From Verrucomicrobia bacterium UBA673 (GTDB lineage Bacteria; Verrucomicrobiota; Verrucomicrobiia; Limisphaerales; UBA1096), in NCBI GenBank assembly GCA_002299785.1, contig DBNL01000109.1:16538-24916 (forward strand): a stretch of 8,379 nucleotides of DNA, written 5' to 3'. The notes under the pieces are model-generated. The model had not been told where the DNA came from, searched no databases, and was given only the letters and a program-made list of their open reading frames with translations. Below, piece by piece: positions 1-6,154 of this stretch. The position numbers and the translations under genes were made by a program. The number at the start of each line of letters is the position of its first letter. Within the stretch, counting starts at the first letter, position 1.

Positions 1-881
1 TCGAAGGCATTTCGCGCGCGGCCGGAGGCGACGAGGTTCAGCGCGCGATCGTAATAGTCGTCCAGCTTGAGATTGGCCACGGCCTTGTCGATGTCCGGCG
101 AGGCGTCGTTGATGGCATCACGCAGGCGGGCGCGGCGGCGCAGGCGCAACTCGAACACGTCGGGACGCATCTTCAAGTCGTCCGTCTTGATGTTGTCCAT
201 CTTGTTCATGTCCATGTCGCCTCCGTCTGGATACAGATAGTAGGGGTCAAACGACTTGCCGAGGAATCCGGCGGTGCCTCCCTTGCCGACCACGTTGCTT
301 TCCTGCAGCGGACGCGGCAGCATGACAAACGGCAGCATCGGCTCGGTCGGTGGCTTGAGGCGGATGATCTGCGAGCCGAAGTTCGGGAAGTCCTTCGGGC
401 TGGGTGGCTCGAGCTGGCCGGAGGGACTAACCTTGTCGGTCGTGTAGCCGGTCATCATCTGGTAAATGGCCGCCGTGTGGTTAAACAAACCGTTGGGCGT
501 GTAGCCCATCGAGCGGATCATGGTCATCTTGTCGTTGACCTTGGCCAGTTTGGGCATGATCTCTGTGAAGTTGATACCGGGAATCTTGGTTGGGATCGGC
601 TTGAAAATAGAACGCACATTTTCTGGTGCATCCGGTTTGGGATCCCACAAATCAAGATGACTCGGGCCACCCTGCAAATAGCAGAGTATGACGTGCTTGG
701 CCTTGCCCCAGCCGGGGCCACCCACGTGTCCAGCCTGAGCGGCCCGGGCCTGCAGCTTGAACATGTTGGCCAGGCCGAGGCCCAGCATACTCGAGCCGCC
801 AATGCGCAGCAGGTCGCGACGGGTCACTTTCAAGTGCGGATCGCACAAGTCCTTTCCGAGTTCTCCGGGTATTGTAATCAT
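1..881 (-). CDS. DUF1501 family protein with Tat signal (partial, C-terminus off the left edge)
   Basis: This is the first 293 codons of a DUF1501 (PF07394) protein. The frame is open from the ATG at 881 to the window edge. Residues 20-29 read TRRDLLRIGG, a twin-arginine motif, followed by a hydrophobic stretch (about 30-45) and an Ala-rich cleavage region, so export in folded form by the Tat pathway is expected. The family core is clear: VILCYLQGGPSHLDLWDPK at 64-82, and NHTAAIYQMMTGY at 134-146 with a conserved His135. Full-length members are usually about 430-480 residues, so roughly a third is missing. DUF1501 proteins are thought to share the alkaline phosphatase/sulfatase fold, but their reaction is not established. 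The gene lies 68 bp downstream of the DUF1549/DUF1553 gene on the same strand. That pairing recurs in planctomycetes and verrucomicrobia and implies a shared operon and function. The leader just before the ATG is A-rich (AAAGAAAAAAC) with no good Shine-Dalgarno, which leaves the start slightly uncertain, but the Tat motif position supports it. Confidence 0.93.
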   Translation of the reverse strand, partial: MITIPGELGKDLCDPHLKVTRRDLLRIGGSSMLGLGLANMFKLQARAAQAGHVGGPGWGKAKHVILCYLQGGPSHLDLWDPKPDAPENVRSIFKPIPTKIPGINFTEIMPKLAKVNDKMTMIRSMGYTPNGLFNHTAAIYQMMTGYTTDKVSPSGQLEPPSPKDFPNFGSQIIRLKPPTEPMLPFVMLPRPLQESNVVGKGGTAGFLGKSFDPYYLYPDGGDMDMNKMDNIKTDDLKMRPDVFELRLRRRARLRDAINDASPDIDKAVANLKLDDYYDRALNLVASGRARNAF

Positions 882-949
882 GTTTTTTCTTTATATTTTA
901 ACTCAAAAAATTTCCGTTTTTTAAAAAACTACCACTTTTTCGACGCGCG
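882..949 (-). promoter_or_regulatory. AT-rich spacer between the DUF1553 and DUF1501 genes
   Basis: This 68-bp spacer is strikingly AT-rich compared with the genes on either side. It contains a perfect 14-bp palindrome, GTTTTTTAAAAAAC (916-929), and, read on the minus strand, A-rich sequence running up to the DUF1501 start. A weak G+C-rich palindrome, GACGCGCGTC (942-951), overlaps the stop codon of the upstream gene. No GC-rich stem followed by a U-run is present, so no intrinsic terminator is supported and read-through into DUF1501 is likely. The A/T runs could help unstructured translation initiation or give a weak internal promoter. Neither can be shown from sequence alone. Confidence 0.4.
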
Positions 950-3900
950 TCAACGGTTGAAGAGGAAAGCTGGGCTGTTAATCAGAGCCCAAGCAATGTC
1001 CTGCGCGGCGGTTAAGCGGATGCTTTCCTGATGTTTCCCACTCAAATCCCTAGCACGGCGCAACTCCGCCAGTGTCGGGTCGATCGTCAACGGTTTCTCA
1101 GCCTTGACCAGCCCATCCTTGAATCCCTTGAGCTTCGGATCCACAGGCCGGGGCTTCTTTGCCTCGGCCAGTTCCTTGATCTTGGCGGCAAGATCCTTGT
1201 CCCCCGACTTGAAATAGTCGGTGATCCGCTTGAGTTGCTCATCACTCCGCTTATCACCGGCGAGCGCTAGGATCACGCCAATGTCCGATGGATGGCCAAT
1301 CTCCACTTTTTCATCTGTGGTAACGAGCAGCCGGAATTTGCCGATCGAGTGCTTCTTGCTGTTGTAATTCTGGTTGAGCGTGAAGATCAGCCGCGAGCCG
1401 CCCTCTACACCGAACTTCTCCTTCGGAATAAAAATCGCAGTGCGATCGGTCCCCTCTTTTGGATGTGTTGCCCAACCACTGTTGTCAACCTTGCCATCGA
1501 CGACTTTTTTGACGTCAAAGTCTTTTTGGCTGAAATCCGCCTTGGCTTCCTTGAATTCTACCTTGGTGGACTTGCGCCCCTGCCCCTTGCCGGTGGAGAT
1601 GGCCTTGAGGTCGAGTTCAGTGAGGACGAAGTTGCCGTCATCATTGCGACCCGGTCCCTTCTTCGGCAGCTTGTCGTCGGCCAGCAACTCCAGCCGCACG
1701 CCGGTGATGCCGATCAACCCCGTATCGGCGGTGACCGTGTAAACCGTCCGCTCAAGCTTACCGCTGGCGAACACCACGCCGCCGTCGCGCTTCTCCAGCT
1801 TGGAGCCGTTGGTCGCCTTGAGTTTGCCCGGCTCGAGCGCCGTCCACTGGGTAGTCTCGGAGGCCGCCTTCTCCCACTTGGCCAAGCGCAGCGCCAGGCC
1901 GTCATCAAATTCCTTGAGCGCTGCCTCGGCCTTGGCGATGCGTTCCTTTTGTTTGCTATCCGCCTCGGCCTCGCGCGGTGCGATCTTTGCTTCATAGGCC
2001 TCGAGTTGGGTCTTGGCCAAGGCGATAGCCTCCTCTCGCGCCTTGGCCCGCTTGGCCTCTCGCGGCTCGATCTCCTTTTCAAACTTGGTCAATTGATCGA
2101 GTGCAACCTTATGCTCGGCCTTGACGTCTGCAATCGTCTGCTTGGCTGCCCCGACTTCACCAGGGGTGGCGTGACGGTTGAGGACGCGCAGGAACAACTC
2201 CTCGATCATTTTCTCATTGTCAGACTGGGTGGCAACAAGCTTGGAGATAGCGTTGTCGCTGGAAATGATCGCATTGTCCACCGTTGGGCCGCTGACCAGC
2301 GACATGACCGATCCAAGTTGAAGGTCAGTTGAACGCTCGCACTCACAAGCGCTCTCGCGGACTGGGCGACCGAGATTGCCAAGGAAGCCATCTGCTAATT
2401 TAACACCAACATCTGGCAACTGCGCGGCACGGGTGCCCTCCGACACACCAGGAAACTTGATGGGAGTGCCGGTGACACGATAAATGGAGTCAAGTAACAC
2501 CTCTGCAGGAAGACGGCGTGCCTTGGCATGCGAGAAGTTGATCGTGTCATCCTCATTCCACTTGTTCGTCTTTACGCTCAGCTGGTACGTGCGAGACTTG
2601 GTGATGATTTTCACGATGTGCCTCACATCGTAACCGCTCTCGATGAATTGCGCCGTCAGCCAGTCAAGCAACTCGGGATTGGTCGGCGGGTTACCGGCAC
2701 GGATATCATCAATCGGCTCAATAATACCTGTGCCGGTCATATAGGCCCAGAGGCGGTTCACGTAGCTTTTGGCAAAATATTCGTTGTCAGGAGCCGTCAA
2801 CCATGCAGCAAATTTTTGCCGGCGGTTACCCTTTTCTGGAACTTTGTGAACCGTCTCAAAAGGAAAGACCGGAGCGGTCACTACACCGGTTCGGTCATGC
2901 TTCGTCTCACCTTCCTTACGATCATAAATGATTTCGTATAACGGCTTGGCCCCCTCGACCGCCGTTCCGCCGATGCGCTTGTCTCCGGACTTGTCATCCT
3001 TTTTCAGGCCCACTCGAGCAAAGTAGGCGGTGGTCTCATAGTACTGATCCTGTGTCCAGCGCTCGAACGGGTGGTCGTGGCACTTATTGCAGTTGAACCG
3101 TGTGCCCAAAAAAAGGTGCGTCGTGTTTTCCATGATCTCACTTGGCTCACGCAAAATCTTGAAGTAGGAGGCAGCCGGATTTTCCTTGTTTGAACCATTT
3201 GCCGTAATCACCTTGCTAGCAAATTCGTCATAAGGCGTATTGTTGGCGACCTCGTTGCGGATCCATTTGCGGAACTGTGACGCCCCCTCGGTGCCGAGAA
3301 ATTTGCGGTTGACCTGAAGCAGGTCAGCCCACTTATTGGTCCAGTGGTCGATGTAGTCAGCATTGCCCACCAGTTGATCGATTAGTTCGTCACGCTTGTC
3401 CTTGGAGTCGCGCTTGTCAGCAATAAATTTGCCCGCCTCCTCTAAACTGGGTGGCAACCCGGTCAGGTCAAGGTACACCCGGCGTAGAAACTCCTCGTCC
3501 GAGGCCAGGCCGGACGAGAGTGTCTTGGTCCGCTTCAGCTTCGCTGCGACAAATTCATCAACCATGTTGTTGGCCGATATATCCTGCCACTCGAAGCCGG
3601 AGCGGTCGCCCATCACAGTCACGATGGTCGAGGCGTACGCGCCCTCGTATCGGGCCAGCATTGGCGCTTCACCACGGCGCTCGGTGCTCACCAAGCCGGT
3701 CTTGTCCGTCGTGGCGACGTCGGAGTTGCCGGTCTCGATAAACGACTCGGCAGTGACGTCGCGCTTCTCACCGTTGGCGTAGGTGGCGATGACGCGCATC
3801 TGCTGCTGGTCGCCAATCTTTTGCACGACTGAATTTCTAGGGAATAGCTCGATGCTCGCGACTCGCACCGAGCCGGTGTCGAGTTTCGCACCGTTGGAAA

Positions 3901-5950
3901 TCCATGATTTGAGAATCTCGTAGTAATCATCGCCCATCTTCGTCAACTGGCCACCTTCATGCGGCACAGCAGCAGAGCTCTTTAGAAGAATCAGGCTGTT
4001 GTCCGGGGCTGCAATATTCACACGACGACTGGCCAGATCATCGGTAAAAGCACGCACGTCATAGATCGGATCATACCCGCGCAGCGACAGCTTGAAGCCA
4101 TTCCTCCCGTCCTTTGAACCATGGCAGGTGCCGGCGTTACAACCGAGTTTCGACAGTACTGGCATTACATCGCGTACATAGTCTGGAATAAAGTCGCCAC
4201 TCACGCCAGTCACGCGAACGCTGATCGTGCTCGTCTGGTTTTTGTGAAAAATCTTGAGCTTGGCCTCACCATTCTTTACCGGTTCAACCATGCCAGTCTT
4301 GCTTACCTTGATTACATCGGAATCGACCGTAAGAGAGAAGTCACGTGTGGCGTCGTAGCTCTCACCATTTGCCTTCACCGCTGTTAGCAACATCTGAGTG
4401 TAGTCGAACTTGCCATCGAGCTGGATTTCCTGAGGTTCAACCGCCAAAGCGATGACTTCCGGCAATTTTTCTTCTGTCATCGGTACGGACAAGAAGGCGC
4501 GCTTTAAACCGAGTGATTGGCTGTCGAACAAGCGAATTACCCCGTCAGCACCGCCAACCGCCACCGTCTCGCCGTCCGGACTGAATGCTGTCGCAAAAAC
4601 CGACGTACCCAGCGAGACCTTCGCCAGTAGCTTCACCCCCTTTGTATGATATTCACCTGAAAGCTTTTTGGAGTTTCCGTCTAATGGACGTTCAAACGCT
4701 TTTTTTAACTCGTCGCTCACGCTGCTGTCATAGTCAGATTGATAAAGGTGGACCGACCCGGTGCCGTTGTAACTGCTGCCGGCTATGATCTTTTTGCCTT
4801 CCGGCCCGAAATCGAGACCAAAAATACGCCCCGGCATTGGAGGGAACTTGCGCACTAGATTTGAGTTGTCGCCAATCACCCGCTTTGTCACCCGCGTCAG
4901 CCTGAAAACCTGCGGCACCCCGTCCGAACCACCCACCAGCACTTCCTCCTTTTTTGGGTGAACTGTGATGGCGTGAATACCACCCTTGAGCGCGCCCGGC
5001 GTAATAGAGGTGATGTTGTCAACGAATCGCTGCGTCGCCACCTCAGTCAACTTCACCGCCATGTCACGGCCGACCGAGACGAGGTGATCGCCCTTGTTGT
5101 TCCAAACCGTGTCGAGCACCCATTCGTCGTGGCTGTCCTTGAAGAGTACCTGCTTTCCACTCTTGACGTCGAAAGCACGCACAGTTGAGTCCGGCAGACC
5201 GACAGACACCTTTGAGTTGTCAGGTGACCAACTCACACCATAAACAGTGTCATACCCAACCGGGATCGACATCGACAACTTCTTGCTCCCGACATTCCAG
5301 ATTTGAATCTCCCCCGATCGTGCTGGCAGCCCCCCCGCCACGGCCAACTTTTTACCATCACTGGAAAACTTCACCTTCTGAACACGCTCCGACAGGCCAA
5401 TCAGTCGACCGGCCAAGCCGGAACCGTCAGCATGGTGCAGCAGCACCTCGTGAAATCCAGCAACGGCAATCAATGTGCCGTCCGGCGAATAGTCGATCGA
5501 CGAGATGACCGGTGGCAAACTGTAAACCGGAGGGTTCTCCTTATCGTAGAGTTGCTTGGCACCCGCCGGCGTGTCATCGGTCGCACCCTCAGAAACCCAT
5601 CGGGTGATCATAGCGATTTGCTCCGCAGGAAGAGCCCCCCCCTTCTGAGGCATCTCCGCCTCACCATCGATCGGCGTGATTAGCGTGACCAAATGACTCT
5701 CATCCGGTTTGCTTGGAACAACCGCCTTCTCCCCGCTCTCACCACCCTTGAGCAACTGCTCAAAAGTCGTCATCACATACTCACCCTTGGCTTTGGCTGG
5801 TTGATGACAGCCGTGACATTGACCTTGGAAAATCGGCCGAATGTCATTGTAGAAACTGACCTTCTTCAGCTTAGTCTCTTCGGCGTTGACACACACTGCT
5901 GACATTAGCAGCCCCGCCATAATTCCGTTAAAAAACCTCTGTATCATCAT
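950..5950 (-). CDS. Giant exported PSCyt1-WD40-BIG2-DUF1549-DUF1553 cytochrome-like protein
   Basis: This is a 1666-residue secreted protein of the planctomycete cytochrome family; its function is unknown. Residues 1-23 form a signal peptide ending VNA. A PSCyt1-like domain (about 33-125) has the haem motif CHGCH at 45-49 and a possible axial Met100. Seven WD40-type repeats (about 148-478, several with SPDG turns) would make a complete propeller. BIG2 Ig-like domains lie at about 497-582 and 696-780. Between them is a second cytochrome-like segment with CNAGTCH at 604-610. DUF1549/PSCyt2 (about 790-985) includes CNKCHDHPF from 954. DUF1553/PSD1 begins near 1040 and is recognisable through ACECERS (1201-1207) and ELFLRVLNR (1251-1259). 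Its last segment, DIAWALINSPAFLFNR, is displaced to 1651-1666 by an insertion of a charged coiled coil (about 1270-1360) and a beta-rich module with a GPGRNDDGNFVL motif. The ATG at 5950 is chosen over a TTG 16 codons upstream because it begins the signal peptide and has a GGGAG site. An adjacent ATG at 5947 is equally possible. The gene is followed by DUF1501 in an operon. Confidence 0.93.
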   Translation of the reverse strand: MMIQRFFNGIMAGLLMSAVCVNAEETKLKKVSFYNDIRPIFQGQCHGCHQPAKAKGEYVMTTFEQLLKGGESGEKAVVPSKPDESHLVTLITPIDGEAEMPQKGGALPAEQIAMITRWVSEGATDDTPAGAKQLYDKENPPVYSLPPVISSIDYSPDGTLIAVAGFHEVLLHHADGSGLAGRLIGLSERVQKVKFSSDGKKLAVAGGLPARSGEIQIWNVGSKKLSMSIPVGYDTVYGVSWSPDNSKVSVGLPDSTVRAFDVKSGKQVLFKDSHDEWVLDTVWNNKGDHLVSVGRDMAVKLTEVATQRFVDNITSITPGALKGGIHAITVHPKKEEVLVGGSDGVPQVFRLTRVTKRVIGDNSNLVRKFPPMPGRIFGLDFGPEGKKIIAGSSYNGTGSVHLYQSDYDSSVSDELKKAFERPLDGNSKKLSGEYHTKGVKLLAKVSLGTSVFATAFSPDGETVAVGGADGVIRLFDSQSLGLKRAFLSVPMTEEKLPEVIALAVEPQEIQLDGKFDYTQMLLTAVKANGESYDATRDFSLTVDSDVIKVSKTGMVEPVKNGEAKLKIFHKNQTSTISVRVTGVSGDFIPDYVRDVMPVLSKLGCNAGTCHGSKDGRNGFKLSLRGYDPIYDVRAFTDDLASRRVNIAAPDNSLILLKSSAAVPHEGGQLTKMGDDYYEILKSWISNGAKLDTGSVRVASIELFPRNSVVQKIGDQQQMRVIATYANGEKRDVTAESFIETGNSDVATTDKTGLVSTERRGEAPMLARYEGAYASTIVTVMGDRSGFEWQDISANNMVDEFVAAKLKRTKTLSSGLASDEEFLRRVYLDLTGLPPSLEEAGKFIADKRDSKDKRDELIDQLVGNADYIDHWTNKWADLLQVNRKFLGTEGASQFRKWIRNEVANNTPYDEFASKVITANGSNKENPAASYFKILREPSEIMENTTHLFLGTRFNCNKCHDHPFERWTQDQYYETTAYFARVGLKKDDKSGDKRIGGTAVEGAKPLYEIIYDRKEGETKHDRTGVVTAPVFPFETVHKVPEKGNRRQKFAAWLTAPDNEYFAKSYVNRLWAYMTGTGIIEPIDDIRAGNPPTNPELLDWLTAQFIESGYDVRHIVKIITKSRTYQLSVKTNKWNEDDTINFSHAKARRLPAEVLLDSIYRVTGTPIKFPGVSEGTRAAQLPDVGVKLADGFLGNLGRPVRESACECERSTDLQLGSVMSLVSGPTVDNAIISSDNAISKLVATQSDNEKMIEELFLRVLNRHATPGEVGAAKQTIADVKAEHKVALDQLTKFEKEIEPREAKRAKAREEAIALAKTQLEAYEAKIAPREAEADSKQKERIAKAEAALKEFDDGLALRLAKWEKAASETTQWTALEPGKLKATNGSKLEKRDGGVVFASGKLERTVYTVTADTGLIGITGVRLELLADDKLPKKGPGRNDDGNFVLTELDLKAISTGKGQGRKSTKVEFKEAKADFSQKDFDVKKVVDGKVDNSGWATHPKEGTDRTAIFIPKEKFGVEGGSRLIFTLNQNYNSKKHSIGKFRLLVTTDEKVEIGHPSDIGVILALAGDKRSDEQLKRITDYFKSGDKDLAAKIKELAEAKKPRPVDPKLKGFKDGLVKAEKPLTIDPTLAELRRARDLSGKHQESIRLTAAQDIAWALINSPAFLFNR
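3077..3091 (-). other. CNKCH motif in the DUF1549 (PSCyt2) domain
   Basis: Residues 954-958 read CNKCH, followed by DHPFERW. This is the conserved Cys-His signature of PSCyt2/DUF1549 and fits the CXXCH pattern for haem c. Whether haem is actually attached in this domain has not, to my knowledge, been settled for the family. Confidence 0.65.
4121..4141 (-). other. CNAGTCH (CX4CH) atypical haem-like motif
   Basis: Residues 604-610 read CNAGTCH within KLGCNAGTCHG. The segment around it (about 583-695) resembles a second cytochrome c domain but has four residues between the cysteines instead of two. CX4CH is a known haem-binding variant in cytochromes c3 of Desulfovibrio. The two cysteines could instead form a disulphide or bind a metal. 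His664 and Met672 are candidate ligands. Confidence 0.55.
5804..5818 (-). other. CHGCH haem c attachment motif (PSCyt1 domain)
   Basis: These codons read Cys-His-Gly-Cys-His, residues 45-49 of the protein starting at 5950. A classic CXXCH motif shortly after a signal peptide indicates covalent haem c attachment in the periplasm. The surrounding FYNDIRPIFQGQCHGCHQ pattern is the PSCyt1 hallmark. Met100, in EMPQKGG, is a plausible distal ligand. Confidence 0.8.
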
Positions 5951-5954
5951 GTTT

Positions 5955-5959
5955 CTCCC
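5955..5959 (-). promoter_or_regulatory. Shine-Dalgarno GGGAG for the giant cytochrome-like gene
   Basis: GGGAG on the minus strand ends 4 nt before the ATG at 5950 and 7 nt before the ATG at 5947. It decides the start against the TTG at 5998, which has no such site and would add 16 residues unlike a signal peptide. The spacing slightly favours 5947. Confidence 0.6.
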
Positions 5960-6016
5960 GCAGTTATGCAGCTGGGCTGGACGCAAATCATTGCCCAAAC
6001 ATTCAACGGTGGGAAA

Positions 6017-6045
6017 AATAGAACATATTTTCAGTCATATTTCAA
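6017..6045 (-). promoter_or_regulatory. Candidate sigma70-like promoter for the minus-strand operon
   Basis: On the minus strand, TTGAAA (6045-6040) and TCTATT (6022-6017) are separated by 17 bp. They match the TTGACA and TATAAT consensus at 5/6 and 4/6 positions. Transcription would start near 6010, giving a leader of about 60 nt. The region is AT-rich, so a chance match is possible, and promoter rules in PVC bacteria are poorly defined. Confidence 0.3.
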
Positions 6046-6085
6046 TTTTTTTCTACCAATAAAAACGTCTAGATAAGCGTTTGGT

Positions 6086-6114
6086 TTGGCCTCGCCTTGG
6101 CCAAGCTTGGCCAA
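6086..6114. repeat. Phased TTGGCC boxes with a perfect 18-bp palindrome (operator candidate)
   Basis: TTGGCC occurs at 6086, 6097 and 6107, at 11- and 10-bp spacing, about one helical turn each. The last two are full palindromic octamers TTGGCCAA, and together they form the perfect 18-bp palindrome TTGGCCAAGCTTGGCCAA (6097-6114). It lies 40 bp upstream of the preferred transporter start (6155) and touches the alternative ATG at 6116. It could bind a dimeric repressor or activator, or fold in RNA as a 7-bp stem with an AGCT loop. No regulator is encoded in the window. Confidence 0.45.
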
Positions 6115-6154
6115 CATGATACCCCGAAGTTTTCGAAAACAACTCCAATCAACC

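Larger units (their letters stand above)
5951..6154. promoter_or_regulatory. Divergent intergenic region
   Basis: This 204-bp region separates the two divergent genes and must hold the control signals for both. The half nearer the minus-strand gene contains its Shine-Dalgarno and a candidate promoter. The middle (about 6014-6075) is AT-rich, and the half nearer the transporter contains the TTGGCC array. No convincing -10/-35 pair was found for the plus-strand gene; the best -10-like sequence is TAGATA at 6070-6075, with no matching -35. No riboswitch or small RNA was recognised. Confidence 0.5.

Noticed and set aside
942..951. GACGCGCGTC as a terminator stem
   Set aside because: As a hairpin it would have only about three base pairs and a four-base loop, and no U-run directly follows it, so an intrinsic terminator is not supported.
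477..1031. A 184-codon plus-strand open frame spanning the DUF1501 start and the spacer
   Set aside because: It is antisense to the DUF1501 Tat-signal region and crosses an AT-rich spacer. It has no family signature and is best explained as a shadow frame.
1292..2332. A 346-codon plus-strand open frame opposite the DUF1553 end
   Set aside because: It lies wholly antisense to a strong coding region. Its Leu/Gly/Arg-rich composition mirrors the Lys/Glu/Ala-rich codons of the real gene, and no domain is recognisable.
5951..5998. A 16-codon N-terminal extension of the giant cytochrome-like protein
   Set aside because: It would start at TTG without a ribosome-binding site and would put a polar stretch ahead of a clear signal peptide that has its own ATG and GGGAG.
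6116..6154. Transporter start at the upstream ATG
   Set aside because: It is possible but less likely: it would add a 13-residue polar/basic extension and start next to the 18-bp palindrome, while the ATG at 6155 gives a compact signal peptide.
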